Part shown: positions 9,677 to 21,266 of the stretch, one piece after another
Numbering within the stretch: the first letter of the stretch is position 1
Layout: each line of letters opens with the position of its first letter
Assembly: GCF_027579695.1 (NCBI RefSeq)
Contig: NC_083574.1
Span: forward strand, 59,413,559 to 59,477,558
DNA: 64,000 nucleotides
Source: Neoarius graeffei
Taxonomy: Eukaryota; Chordata; Actinopteri; Siluriformes; Ariidae
Direction of reading: 5' to 3'
Program-made: the position numbers and the translations under genes
Notes under the pieces: generated by a model
Seen by the model: the letters and a program-made list of their open reading frames with translations, nothing else
Told to the model about the DNA's origin: nothing
The model's database searches: none

Positions 9677-10411
9677 ACAAGTTAACTAGCTAATGTTAAT
9701 GTTAGCCGTGGACAAGGCTACGGCAACTTGGCGGGAAAATCCATAGAAAGTTATTTGACTAACCAGACTGCATAGCTATTGCAACGTTATCGCTAGCTCT
9801 GAAAGCACAGACAGCTTCATTGCAAGCTTTCTCTTGGAATAAAACGTTTATATACCTCAATATGCTTCCGCAGGTTGGATGGTGAGTTTTTGTAGGCCGT
9901 GATGTGGTTCGTTTTCGGTAAACAAAGCAAACATTTAAAGTGAAATTAATCTTTAATCCTTTCAGAAAACTGAAACATGGATCTAGGTTTGGCCATGAGT
10001 GCGTGCGTGCGTTCTCCAGAAGAACCGCCTCCTTCCATTCTGCCATCAACTGATCGTGTTCAAATAACGCGACAGAGAAATGACTGAACTTGATTTTACA
10101 CAGTCTATGGACGTGACCTGACCCTAGTGATTTATTGATCAGCTGCCTCAGGGTCACCTGCAAAAAAAACAATCATGTTTTCGAAAAGAAAAGAAAAAAC
10201 ATGCACATTCAAAGCCGTTTCATAGTAACGAGTAACGAGGACCTTGACAGAAATGTAGTGGAGTGAAAAGTACGATATTTGTCTTTCAAATGGAGTGAAG
10301 TTAAAGTCATAAGTTTCCAAAAAAATAATACTCAAGGACGGATACTCAAAGTGTACTTAAGTACAGTACTCTAGTAAATGTACTTCATTACTGTCCACCT
10401 CTGGAAGTCAA

Positions 10412-10733
10412 CTCTAAACTCTTCTCAGCCTAGAGACAACAAATAACAAAAATCCCATTGGAGAACTAGATTTTAATGTTTTCAGGACAGGAACCCTTTC
10501 ATTTCTGAAGCAAATTTGATAGAAAATGAGGCCAAATTAGAAGAGAATAATGATAATGAAATGATGAAAGAATGAAAGCAATTAAAGAATGAAATAAATT
10601 AAATATGACATTTGAAACGCCACAATGTTTGGGCCTTTTCTGAAGGCCGAGAAGGCCCTGACGGTTCCCCTCTGTTTACAAGAGAAAAACTTACCAACAA
10701 ACATTGAAAAACTGGAAAAGAGAGTGTGTTTGT
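10412..10733. other. Non-coding stretch
   Basis: AT-rich sequence between the hAT and the next palindromic repeat; nothing recognised. Confidence 0.4.
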
Positions 10734-10737
10734 ATAA

Positions 10738-10768
<31 letters not shown>

Positions 10769-11880
10769 AATAATATTGGCTGGCTTTTTTTCGTGGTATA
10801 TCAGATATATTCCATTCAGCTAGCATGATATTGAACTCGTCTTTGACTCGTTCAACATCATGCTAGCTAAATGGAATATATCTGATATACCATGAAAGAA
10901 GTCAGCCAATATTATTTAATTCTCATACACACGGGCCACTTTTTCCATGGAATAAAAACATGTATTTGATTCCCTTCTAGTGGGTTTATTGATGGCATAT
11001 TGCTTATCCTTCATGTATTATGCCACTCTCCCCAATGGAGAATGAGTGTGCAATATTGTTATAATATTGCACGTTGTCAAGACAACACGATGTCACATGT
11101 CAGAGCTCATGCGAAGATCCAATTACAAAACTTTTCAGCTGCACAGTCATTTCTTTGTCAGCCGGGAAAGAGAAAAGACAAGGCTAATCCAGTGCTCGGT
11201 TTAAGCACTAAATAAATAAACTGAAACCAAAAACGCGCTGAGCACCCGAAAGGCTACCAAAACTTCATTATATATTCTTCACACATATTTACAAGAGAAA
11301 AACATACCAATGGACATCGAAAAACTGGAAAAGAGACATGTCGGAGACATAAAATTTCTGCGCTAGCGAGTGACTGACAGTTTGTAAACAAACATGGCCA
11401 CCAGGTCGCGCCGTTGTGTGTAGTTGTCTATATTGATTTTAAAAGTAACTCAGTAAATTACAGAAGCAAAATAAAAATGATAATAATATTCGGCTTGACT
11501 ATGCTAGCATTGGCCTGCACTAGCATTGGCCTTCGCTAACACTACACCAGCTAGAAGGTAACTGGACTGACACGCTCACAGCACCAAGTTGCGGGTAAGC
11601 TAGCGCCGGCTTTGCTAACGCTATTGCTACACCAGTTGGGAGCTAACTAGACTGCCATGCTAACAGCACAGAGTCGCGGGTAAGCTAGCATTGACCTTTG
11701 AGAATGCTGATATGAAGAGTGTGTATGTATTATAATAATAATAACAATAATATTAGCTGGCTTTTTTGCGTGGTCTATCAGATATAGTCCATTCAGCTAA
11801 CATGATATTGAACTTGTCTTCGACTCGTTCAATATCTGATACACCACAAAAAAAAAGCCAGCCAACATTATTTAAATAAT
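10734..11880 (+). repeat. Repeat with palindromic ends (copy 1)
   Basis: An (AAT)n run leads into a palindrome (about 10772-10913) whose arms read GGAATATATCTGATATACCA and TATCAGATATATTCCATTCA around AACTCGTCTTTGACTCGTT. A shorter related palindrome lies at the other end (about 11749-11872). The interior matches, reversed, the sequence at 55,905-57,310. It is probably a nonautonomous DNA element and has no coding capacity. Confidence 0.7.
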
Positions 11881-12107
11881 GTCACGGTTTTGGTTTTCCA
11901 TGTCCCGGCTGTAGCTCGTATGAAAAATACGAGTGGTGTATTTCCCAGTAAAGCACTCATGTCCATATCATATATCTCCTGAGTGTCAATACAAAGGTGA
12001 TTATTGGAAATTGTGTGCGCTGATTGGTCAAGAGATTCAGACTATTTCTCGATAATCACCTCAAGCGACTCGGCAAAATGGTGGCCAATCACTTTGTCAC
12101 GATAAGA
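11881..12107. other. Non-coding stretch
   Basis: Contains GTATTTCCCAGTAAAGCACT-type sequence, possibly a continuation of the flanking repeat. No gene seen. Confidence 0.35.
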
Positions 12108-12960
12108 ATCATAATCAGAAAAAGCTTTATTGCCAAGTAATTGTTGCAACTACAAGGAATTTGGCTTGGAGTTAAGGTGCTCAATAAATAAATGCTAAAT
12201 AAAGATAGCATTCTGAGATGTTAAGAAATAGGAACTAAATAAACAAGATAAAACTAAGATAAATAAACAACTGTGCAGCTAAATAAATGTGCAAATGAGG
12301 TAAACAATAAGAAAGTAAACAAACGTGCAAATCAGGTAAACGACTGGGGGGGCAGAGTAAATGGGGTAACTGGTCTTGTTTATTGAGGTGGGGGGGCAGA
12401 ATGGGTCAGGAGTCTGAGGTATGATACTGGCAGGGAGGGGTGGCAGAGTAAGTGGGGGTCACTGGTCATGTTTATGAGGCCCAGCAGCGGTAGGAAAGAA
12501 ACTGTTTCTGTGGTGTGAGGTTTTGGTCTTGATGAACCGCGGCCTCCTGCCGGAGGGGAGTGTCTCAAAGAGTTTCTGTCTGGGGTGGGAGGGATCAGCA
12601 ACAATCTTTCCTGCTCGCCTCAGTATCCTGGAGGTGAACAGGTCCTCAAGTAAAGGCAGGCTGCAGCCGATCACCTTCTCTGCCCAGCGAGTGACACCCT
12701 GCAGTCTACCCTTGTCCCTGGCAGTGGCGGCAGTGTACCAGATAGTAATGGAGGAGGTGAGGATGGACTCAATGATGGGTGTGTAGAAGTGCACCATCAT
12801 TGTCTTTGGCAGGTTGAACTTCTTTAACTGCCGCAGGAAGAACATCCTCTCCTCTGCGGTGCTTTTGAGATGAGGGAGCTGATGTTCAGTTCCCACTTCA
12901 GGTCCTGGGTGATTATGGTGCCCAGGAAGCGGAAAAAGAATTACAAATTATGAAAGAAAA
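12108..12960 (-). mobile_element. LINE 3' end with reverse-transcriptase C-terminus
   Basis: The minus strand encodes a fragment (about 12,459-12,896) with ERMFFLRQLKKFNLPKTMMV, ESILTSSITIWY and GRRPRFIKTKTSHHRNSFFP, the C-terminal signature of a fish LINE also present at 59,212-60,359. A 3' UTR with AAAAGCTTTATTGCCAAGTA (plus strand) precedes it on the left. It is 5'-truncated and stop-interrupted, so not functional. Confidence 0.8.
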
Positions 12961-13007
12961 TGTTGTTCCGAAAAGCACTAAAGCTACTACAACCCTGACA
13001 GAAAAAA

Positions 13008-13230
13008 CACATGAATTTCCCATGTATTTCACATGTGATCACATTACCACGTGATCACATGTGGAATACATGGTATCAGATTTTGTAACGTGTTACCATA
13101 TAGAGCACATGTGGAAAACATTCCCACATGTGATTCACATAAAATTGGGCCAAAACCATATGTTTCCCATCTGCAAAACACATTTTCCACATATTTCACA
13201 TGTGAGAAATCACATGTGAAGTTCATGTGG
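13008..13230. repeat. Short repeat with clustered CACATGTG palindromes
   Basis: Six CACATGTG motifs and one CACGTG occur in about 200 bp, several as local inverted repeats (for example near 13,052 and 13,123). It may be an old palindromic MITE. No ORF of interest. Confidence 0.5.
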
Positions 13231-13477
13231 TTTTTCTGGAAGGGAAAGTTTGGTCTAAAACTATTCAAAGGTAAGGTAGAAATGTGATTTATTTTATCTA
13301 TTTCAAAACAAAGTATTTTATATGACTTGGCATAGATAAGTGACACAAGTCTGTGCGCCCTACGTTTGCATGCTGCTTTTGAAGATTGAAATAAATGATT
13401 TTTTAATACAATTTTTTCAGTAATCACTGGTGTATTAATACTCAAACAATTATCCACCTCAGGCTCAGTGAATATCA

Positions 13478-13478
13478 G

Positions 13479-13522
<44 letters not shown>

Positions 13523-13552
13523 TATTATTATTATTATTATTATTATTATAAA
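13478..13552. repeat. (AAT)n(ATT)n palindromic microsatellite
   Basis: About 13 AAT units run directly into about 10 ATT units, giving a perfect hairpin-forming palindrome. The poly-Asn/Tyr ORF across it is an artefact. Confidence 0.9.
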
Positions 13553-13599
13553 TAAATGTAAAAAATAAATAATCGACTTCACTGATACTCACCTTGCTT

Positions 13600-14218
13600 T
13601 CGGCGAATAATTTTTAAGTAGCCTAGGTAAGACGCTTCTGATGTTATCTCTGGTTCAGTAGTGGCTTGATATTAGGAAGGCGACAGTTGTAGCCCCTTTC
13701 TTGAAGACGTCTGTGTGTGGTGGCTTTTGATGCAATGACATCAGCCTCAGTCCAGTCCTTGTGAAGCTCTCCCAAGTTCTTGAATTGACTTTTCTTGACA
13801 ATCCTCTCAAGGCTGCAGTCATCCCTGTTGCTTGTGCACCTTTTCCAGCCAGTCTTTTCAGCAATGACCTTCTGTGACTTTCCCTCCTGGTGGAGAGTGT
13901 CGATGATCGTCTTCTGGACAATTGTCAAGTCAGCAGTCTTCCACATGATTGTGGTTTCGTGTACTGAGCTAGAGCAAGAGATACATGGTATTTATACTGT
14001 TTTACTCAAATTCAAAATAAAATATTCTAATATTTTGAGATCGTGGATTTCTGATTTTCATGAACTATAAGCCATAATCATCAAAATTAAAACAAAAAAG
14101 CCTTGAAATATTTCACTTTATGTGTAATGAATATAGAATATATTAAAGTTTACCTTTTTGAATTAAATTATGAAAAAAATTAACTTTTTCATGATATTCC
14201 AATATTTTGAGATGCACT
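13600..14218 (-). pseudogene. 5' half of a Tc1-type transposon
   Basis: On the minus strand an ATG at 13,946 opens a Tc1-type N-terminus (VQKTIIDTLHQEGKSQKVIA, then the second helix-turn-helix region ending NIKPLLNQR). It stops at 13,644, before the catalytic domain, and the element is truncated. The 5' end near 14,218 carries the family's terminal CAATATTTTGAGATGCACTA. Confidence 0.8.
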
Positions 14219-14237
14219 AGTGTGTGTGTGTGTGTGT

Positions 14238-14366
14238 CTCATCTCATCTCATTATCTCTAGCCGCTTTATCCTGTTCTACAGGGTCGCAGGCAAGCTGGA
14301 GCCTATCCCAGCTGACTACAGGCGAAAGGCAGGGTACACCCTGGACAAGTTGCCAGGTCATCACAG
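14238..14366 (-). mobile_element. Type A SINE 3' fragment
   Basis: CATCTCATTATCTCTAGCCG, CAGGCAAGCTGGAGCCTATC and GGACAAGTTGCCAGGTCATC are the tail and adjoining body in reverse. It is preceded by a short (GT)n tract. Confidence 0.85.
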
Positions 14367-14394
14367 ATTTATATATATATATATATACCTGGAT

Positions 14395-17300
14395 AAGCGG
14401 GAGAAAATGGATATATATCCATTTTCTCCCGCTTATCCAGGCCAGGTCCGGGTCACAGGGGTAGCAGCCTAAGCAGAGCAGCCCAGACTTCCCTCTCCCC
14501 AGCCACCTCCAACAGCTCTTCCAGGGGAATACCAAGGTGTTCCCAGGCCCCTCCTTGAATCGCCACCTTAACATGGTGGAGGGGTTTGAGTGCCTCAGTG
14601 ATTCTAGGAGCTAAAGTGGCACTTGAAAGTTTGTGAACCCTTTAGAATTTTCTATATTTCTGCATAAATATGACCTAAAACATCATCAGATTTTCACACA
14701 AGTCCTAAAAGTAGATAAAGAGAACCCAGTTAAACAAATGAGACAAAAATATTATACTTGGTCATTTATTTATTGAGAAAAATGATCCAATATTACATAT
14801 CTGTGAGTGGCAAAAGTATGTGAACCTCTAGGATTAGCAGTTAATTTGAAGGTGAAATTCGAGTCAGGTGTTTTCAATCAATGGGATGACAATCAGGTGT
14901 GAGTGGGCATCCTTGTTTTATTTAAAGAACAGAGATCTATCAAAGTCTGATCTTCACAACACATGTTTGGGGAAGTGTATCATGGCACGAACAAAAGAGA
15001 TTTCTGAGGACCTCAGAAAAAGCGTTGTTGATGCTCATCAGGCTGGAAAAGGTTACAAAACCATCTCTAAAGAGTTTGGACTCCACCAATCCACAATCAG
15101 ACAGATTGTGTACAAATGGAGGAAATTCAAGACCATTGTTACCCTCCCCAGGAGTGGTTGACCAACAAAGATCACTCCAAGAGCAAGGCGTGTAATAGTT
15201 GTCAAGGTCACAAAGGACCACACGGTAACTTCTAAGCAACTGAAGGCCTCTCTCACATTGGCTAATGTTAATGTTCATGAGTCCACCATCAGGAGAACAC
15301 TGAACAACAATGGTGTGCATGGCAGGGTTGCAAGGAGAAATCCAGTGCTCTCCAAAAAGAACATTGCTGCTCATCTGGTTTGCTAAAGATCACATGGACA
15401 AGCCAGAAGGCTATTGGAAAAATGTTTTGTGGATGGATGAGACCAAACTAGAACTTTTTGGTTTAAATGAGGAGTGTTATGTTTGGAGAAAGGAAAACAC
15501 TGCATTCCAGCATAAGAACCTTATCCCATCTGTGAAACATGGTGGTGGGAGTATCATGGTTTGGGTCTGTTTTGCTGCATCTGGGCCAGGGCGGCTTACC
15601 ATCATTGACGGAATAATGAATTCTGAATTATACCAGCAAATTCTAAAGGAAAATGTCAGGACATCTGTCCATGAACTGAATCTCAAGAAAAGGTGGGTCA
15701 TGCAGCAAGACAACGACCCTAAGCACACAAGTCATTCTACCAAAAATGGTTAAAGAAGAATAAAGGTAATGTTTTGGAATGGCCAAGTCAAAGTCCTGAC
15801 CTTAATCCAATGGAAATGTTGTGGAAGGACCTGAAGCGAGCAGTTCATGTGAGGAAACCCACCAACATCCAAGAGTTGAAGCTGTTCTGTATGGAGGAAT
15901 GGGCTAAAATTCCTCCAAGCCGGTGTGCAGGACTGATCAACAGTTACCAGATATGTGTAGTTGCAATTATTGCTGTACAAGGGGGTCACACCAGATATTG
16001 AAAGCAAAGGTTCACATACTTTTGCCACTCACAGATATGTAATATTGGATCATTTTCCTCAATAAATAAATGACCAAGTATAATATTTTTGTCTCATTTG
16101 TTTAACTGGGTTCTCTGTATCTACTTTTAGGCCTTGTGTGAAAATCTGATGATGTTTTAGGTCATATTTATGCAGAAATATAGAAAATTCTAAAGGGTTC
16201 ACAAACTTTCAAGCACCACTGTATGTTGTCGAGGGCATTTGCCCTTGGTATGGTCTCCCAAGGCAAACAGGTCCTAGATGAGAGGTGAGACAAAGAGCAG
16301 TTCTGAAGACCCTTATGAGAGAAACAGCAAGGATCCGAGTGCCCTTGCCCAGACCAGGGATACCAGGGCTGAAGAAGGAGTCCTCTCAGGCTTGGTTAGC
16401 CTGTGGATCTCCAGAGGCAGCTGACAGATACTGACGGGCCAAGCGGAACATGGCTCTGGCGGTCGCTGAAGCAAAAACTCAGGTGTGGGAGAAGTTTGGT
16501 GAGGCCATGGAAAGTGACTTTCAGTCAGCCTCGAAGAGATTCTGGCAAACCATCCGGCAGCTCAGGAAGGGGAAGCAGTGCTCTGTCCTGACTGTTTACA
16601 GTGGGGATGGAGTGCTGTTGACCTCAACTGGGGACATCGTCCGGCAGTGGAAGGAATACTTCAAGGATCTCCTCAATCCCACCTTCATGTCGTCTGAGGA
16701 GGATGCAGAGTCTGAGGGTGCTTGGGAGGACTCGCCCATCACAGGGGCTGAGGTTGCCGAGGTGGTTAAAAAGCTCCTCGGTGGCCGGGCTCAGGGGGTG
16801 GATGAGATTTCGTCTTGAGTTCCTGAAGGTGCTGGATGTTGTTGGGATGTCTTGGCTGACATGCCTCTTCAACACTGCGTGGAGGTTGGGGACAGTGCCT
16901 CTGGATTGGCAAACTGGGGTGGTGGTCTCCCTTTTTAAAAAGGGGGACCAGAGAGTGTGTTCCAACTATAGGGGGATCACACTTCTCAGTCTCCCTGGGA
17001 AAGCCTATGCTGGGGTGCTGGAGATGAGAGTCCAGTTAATAGTTGAACCTCAGATTCAGGAGGAACAATGCGGTTTTCGTCTTGGTCATGGAACACTGGA
17101 CCAGCTCTTTACCCTTGCAAGACCTGGAGAAGGCTGACGACTATGTCCCCTCAGGGTGCCCTGTGGGGGGTGCTTTGGGAGTATGGGGTTTAGGGCCCAC
17201 TCTTGTGGGCCATTCGGACCCTGTATGACTGGAGCAGGAGTTTAGTTTGCATTGCTGGCAGTAAGTCGGAATTGTTCCCCGTGTATGCGGGACTCCGCCA

Positions 17301-18075
17301 GGGCTGCTCTTTGTCACTGGTTCTGTTAATTAACTTTTATTGACAGAATTTATCGGCGCAGCCAAGGAGCAGAAGGTGTCCGGTTTGGTGGCACCAGGAT
17401 CACGTCACTGCTTTTTGTGGATGATGTGGTCCTGTTGGCTTCGTCAATCTGTGACCTACAGCATGCGCTGGGACGGTTTGCAGCAGAGTGTGAAACAGCT
17501 GGGATGAGGATCAGCACCTCCAAATCCGTGGCCATGGCGCTCAGCCAGAAATGGGTGGAGTGTCTACTTCAGGTCAGGGGGGCGTTGCTACCTCAAGTGG
17601 AGGAGTTTAAGTATCTCAGGGTCTTGTTCACGAGTGAGGGTAGGGAGGAGCAGGAGTTGGACAGACGGATTGGGCAGCATCAGCAGTGATGTGGATGCTA
17701 AAACAGTCTGTTGTAGTGAAGAGAGAGCTGAGCCAAAAGGCAAAGCTCTCAATTTACTGGTCCATCTGTGTTTCCACTCTCACCTATGGTCACAAGCTGT
17801 GGGTAGTGACCGAAAGAATGAGATCGCGGATACAAGTGGTCGAAATGAGTTTTCTCCACAGGGTGGCTGGGCTTTCCCTTAGAGACAGAGTGAGAAGCTT
17901 GGTTATTCGGGAGAGACTCTGAGCAGAACTGCTGCTCCTTCACATCGAAAGGAGTCAGTTGAGGTGGTTCGGGCACCTTGTTAGGACGCCCCCTGGATGC
18001 ATCCCAGGAGAGATTCTCTGGGCATGCCCCACCAGGAGGAGACCCCGGGGCAGACCCAGGACATGCTGGAGCTAT
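14395..18075 (+). mobile_element. LINE with reverse-transcriptase fragments, split by a Tc1
   Basis: A plus-strand LINE of a family very common in fish, in several frames. Recognised pieces are VKKLLGGRAQGVDEI, WQTGVVVSLFKKGDQRVCSN, YRGITLLSLPGKAY, EEQCGFRLGHGTLDQL, LLFVDDVVLLASS (the YADD-equivalent, here FVDD), PQVEEFKYLRVLFTSEG and FLHRVAGLSLRDRVRSL. Repeated frameshifts and stops make it a pseudogene. The upstream GC-rich portion (14,395-14,613) is separated from the rest by a Tc1 at 14,614-16,221, inserted in GAGCTA|TGTTGTCG. Confidence 0.85.
14614..16221 (+). pseudogene. Degenerate Tc1 transposon
   Basis: The ends (GGCACTTGAAAGTTTGTGAA and ACAAACTTTCAAGCACCACT) are inverted repeats, flanked by TA. 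The transposase is broken over three frames: N-terminus from 14,982 (MARTKEISEDLRKSVVDAHQ) to a stop at 15,161, catalytic part 15,310-15,753 with LWMDETKLELF and QQDNDPKHTS, and C-terminus 15,774-16,001 with WPSQSPDLNPMEMLW. The DDE triad residues survive but the reading frame does not. The same family recurs at 63,456-64,000. Confidence 0.9.
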
Positions 18076-18084
18076 ATATTACAC

Positions 18085-18515
18085 ACATACAGCTGTAGTC
18101 AAGACCACCTTTGTCAACTCAGAAACAAGTCCAAGACCAGGACTAGTTGAGACAATTCAAGACAGAGTCCAAAAAGGTTCAAGTCCAGTTAAGACTGATT
18201 CTAAATAAGAGAGACAAGACAGAGACAGAAAAAAAATCTTCTTTGAGTCCACTTATTTCTGAACAAGCTTGCTTAAAAAATGATTTTGTTTTGAAGGAGA
18301 AGTTACTTGAGTTATTTATTTATCTATCTGTATATCTATTTTGGCAACTGGACTCAGTCAAGACCAACTGGAATGTTTGGCAAGACCAGTGCCCAAAAAG
18401 ACAGAGACAGGTCCAAGTGCAAATACCATCAAATCCAAGACAAGTCCAAGACAATAGAAAAAAACATTTCTTGAGTCTGGACTCATCGAGTCTTGTACTC
18501 GAGGACTACAGCCCT
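18085..18515. repeat. MITE-like repeat rich in CAAGTCCAAGAC
   Basis: The ends CTGTAGTCAAGACC and CGAGGACTACAG are inverted. The interior is made of degenerate CAAGACC/AGTCCAAG words. The 206-codon ORF beginning at 18,147 runs through this and following AT-rich DNA and looks fortuitous. Confidence 0.5.
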
Positions 18516-18923
18516 ACATACACGACACTGAAAAGTATATATACACTGTACATACTTTATGCTTGGTCTATGAGCATTATTATTCCTCAGCAAATAATAA
18601 CACTCAGCAACACTGAACAAAAACTGTCTGATAATGTAAAAAGCAAACAACTTAATGTTTTACTATTCCCATTCTTAACTTCATTATCAACATTTTTATT
18701 GTCAACTCATCACGTTCCAATTGTATACACATATTACAGGTATTTTCAATCAAGTCTTCTTCAGTAGTGTCTTTCGAACTAGTTGGTCACAGTCCCATGT
18801 TTCTAATTTTTTGTCATCAGCCCAACAATCAAGGCAAGTCTGGAATAAAGTTGGTCAGTCAAAATCAGGTTTAGATAAATAATGTTTAACTGGCTAACAT
18901 CACAATACTAGTACCTAAATATA
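18516..18923. other. Non-coding stretch
   Basis: AT-rich; no gene, RNA or repeat end recognised. Confidence 0.4.
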
Positions 18924-20554
18924 CAGTTGAAACCGTATATTTACATACACTTTAGGAAAAGACACAATCTTTTTTTTTTCTCATAGTCAGACATGAAATC
19001 AGACATTCACTTTAACTTTTTCATGTCTGTCTGAATATTTAAAATTATTTCAATGTACTTAATGCCAAATTAATCAGAGAAGGAGTTTTTTATTCAATAT
19101 TTTAATTGCTTTTATCAAATCAGAAGTTTACATACACTGCAGTTTGTGTGCCTTTAAACAATGTAGGAACGCCCAGATGATGATGTCATGTCTTTGGAAG
19201 CTTCTGATAGGTTAATTGGCAACATTTGAATTAATTGGAGACACACCTGAGACACACACCTGTGATTGTATTTTAAGGAACACCTCAAACACAGTGCTTC
19301 CTTGTACACAGCATGGGTAAATCTAAAGAAATTGATCAAGATCTCAGACTAAGAATGGTTAACTTGCACAAGTCTGGCTCATCTTTGGGGGAAATTTCAA
19401 GAAGCCTGAAGGTGCCACAGTCTTCAGTTCAAACCATTATACGAAAGTATAAACAATGTGGGAATGTCGAGCCATCATACCGCACAGGAAGGAGACGGAT
19501 TCTGAGTCCCAGAGATGAGCGGGTTCTGGTCAGTGCTGTGCGTAAGAACCCAAGAATGAATGCAAAGGACCTCGTGAAGATGATGGCTGAAGCTGGTAAG
19601 AGTGTGTCACTGTCCACTGTGAAACGAGTTCTGCACCAACATGGGCTGAAAGGCCACTCTGCCAGGAGAAAGCCATTACTCCAACACAAACATAAACAGG
19701 CCAGATTACAGTTTGCAAATGAACACAGGGGAAAGGATCTCAATTTTTGGAGACATGTCTTGTGGTTGGATGAAACTAAAATTGAGCTGTTTGGCCATAA
19801 TCAACAACGATATGTTTGGAGAAAAAAAGGAGACGCTTACAATCCTAACAACACCATACCAACAGTGAAACATGGCGGAGGCAGCATCATGTTGTGGGGC
19901 TGTTTTGCTGCAGGAGGTACTGGTGCACTTCACAAAATCAATGGAGTAATGAAGAAGGAACAGTATGTGGAGATACTGAACCAACACCTGAAAGCATCTG
20001 CCAGGAAGTTAAAGCTTGGCCGCAAATGGGTCTTCCAAATGGACAATGACCCGAAGCACACCGCCAAACTGGTCAAAAAATGGCTTGATGACAACAAAGT
20101 CAATGTTTTGGAGTGGCCATCACAAAGCCCCGACCTCAACCCTGTTGAGCATTTGTGGGCAGAGCTGAAACGACATGTGCATGCAAAGCAGCCAAAAAAT
20201 ATGGCCCAGTTATACCAGTTCTGTCAAGAGGAATGGGCCAAAATTCCTGTCAAGTATTGTGCAAAGCTTGTTGAAGGTTATCCAAAACGTTTGACCCAAG
20301 TCAGACAGTTTAAGGGCAATTGTACCAAGTACTGATGAAGTGTATGTAAACTTCTGATTTGATAAAAGCAATTAAAATATTGAATAAAAAACTCCTTCTC
20401 TGATTAATTTGGCATTAAGTACATTGAAATAATTTTAAATATTCAGACAGACATGAAAAAGTTAAAGTGAATGTCTGATTTCATGTCTGACTATGAGAAA
20501 AAAAAAAAGATTGTGTCTTTTCCGAAAGTGTATGTAAATATACGGTTTCAACTG
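18924..20554 (+). mobile_element. Structurally intact Sleeping Beauty-like Tc1 transposon
   Basis: The element is 1,631 bp, flanked by TA, with about 215-bp terminal inverted repeats. Each carries an outer repeat (CAGTTGAAACCGTATATTTA, CATACACTTT) and an inner repeat (CAGAAGTTTACATACACT) about 200 bp further in, the IR/DR layout of Sleeping Beauty. By eye the two arms differ at one substitution and one base of a homopolymer. A single open transposase gene lies between them. Confidence 0.95.
19313..20335 (+). CDS. Tc1/Sleeping Beauty-type transposase, full length
   Basis: A 340-residue uninterrupted ORF, the same length as Sleeping Beauty transposase. It binds the transposon ends and catalyses cut-and-paste movement into TA sites. 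Residues 1-50 and 65-115 form the paired-type helix-turn-helix DNA-binding region (for example LGEISRSLKVPQSSVQTIIR), with a GRRR linker motif at about 59-62. The catalytic DD34E triad is in place: D153 in LWLDETK, D244 in FQMDNDPKHT and E279 in SPDLNPVEHLW, and the glycine-rich [11 protein letters not shown] is at 186-196. The start ATG at 19,313 follows an untranslated leader in the left arm. No frameshift or missing key residue is visible. Activity is not proven. Confidence 0.95.
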   Translation: MGKSKEIDQDLRLRMVNLHKSGSSLGEISRSLKVPQSSVQTIIRKYKQCGNVEPSYRTGRRRILSPRDERVLVSAVRKNPRMNAKDLVKMMAEAGKSVSLSTVKRVLHQHGLKGHSARRKPLLQHKHKQARLQFANEHRGKDLNFWRHVLWLDETKIELFGHNQQRYVWRKKGDAYNPNNTIPTVKHGGGSIMLWGCFAAGGTGALHKINGVMKKEQYVEILNQHLKASARKLKLGRKWVFQMDNDPKHTAKLVKKWLDDNKVNVLEWPSQSPDLNPVEHLWAELKRHVHAKQPKNMAQLYQFCQEEWAKIPVKYCAKLVEGYPKRLTQVRQFKGNCTKY

Positions 20555-20998
20555 TATGTACTGAAAGAATAAGTTAAACAATAGCTCATATTGTATTAGA
20601 TACAGCAGTTTTAATGGGATTACAAAAGGCTGTGAGTGTCGGTGATGATTGAAGCCCAGATCACTACATGACTGCATGAGCAACTTGAAATCGGAACAAT
20701 AATATTGTATCTGCTCACTATTTCTGTTCCCTCATCCCTGATAATTATAGAAATTGATCAATGTCTTCAAACTGGAAAGAGTTTGGAAAAACTAGTAAGA
20801 GCCAATTTTCCTCATAGAAGGATCTCAAAAAAAAAAGGTTATGCACAAACTTTTTAGGAGAAAATGTGATGTTTTCATGCGAGGATACATAACTTCCTCA
20901 GTAAGCCATTTTTTTGTGATTGGTTCTCTTCATCCGAAGATTTCTTTCAAGATGCAATAGTCAACTTTTTATTCCTTATTTGAATAAATAACCAAGAA

Positions 20999-21125
20999 GA
21001 TATTCAATTCAATTCACCTTTATTGTCATATGTACTCAAGGCAGTGTCACACAGTACAATGAAATTCTTATTCTGTGAGTCCTCCAGCAACATTACCTAA
21101 ATGTGAATAGACATTAAAAAACAAA
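20999..21125 (-). repeat. LINE-type 3' tail fragment
   Basis: TTCACCTTTATTGTCATATG and TACAATGAAATTCTTATTCT (plus strand) resemble 3' ends of fish L2-like LINEs in minus orientation. The rest of 20,557-21,266 is AT-rich with nothing recognised. Confidence 0.5.
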
Positions 21126-21266
21126 GTAATGAAAATTAAATCATAAAGTAATTAAAATAAAGAAATTAAAGAGATATTAAGTAATTAAAAACAAGGACAT
21201 CAATCGTAAAAAAAAAAGATGCAGCAAAATGTGATATGTAGAACATGATTAGGAATAAACAATATA

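Larger units (their letters stand above)
7804..10403. mobile_element. Tol2-like hAT element, nonautonomous, with nested insertions
   Basis: Terminal inverted repeats CAGAGGTGGACAAAG and ACTGTCCACCTCTG are flanked by an exact 8-bp target duplication GAAGTCAA (7796-7803, 10404-10411). Subterminal AAGTACTTAAGTA-type repeats resemble the ends of Tol2. The interior lacks a recognisable transposase. It instead carries a segment with its own inverted ends (about 8270-8965) and a GGCTGAG MITE (8996-9676). Confidence 0.85.

Noticed and set aside
13044-13592. 182-codon minus ORF with poly-Asn and poly-Tyr
   Set aside because: It is a translation of the (AAT)n(ATT)n microsatellite and neighbouring AT-rich DNA.
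18147-18767. 206-codon plus ORF
   Set aside because: It spans a MITE-like CAAGTCC repeat and AT-rich DNA, has low-complexity composition, and resembles no family.
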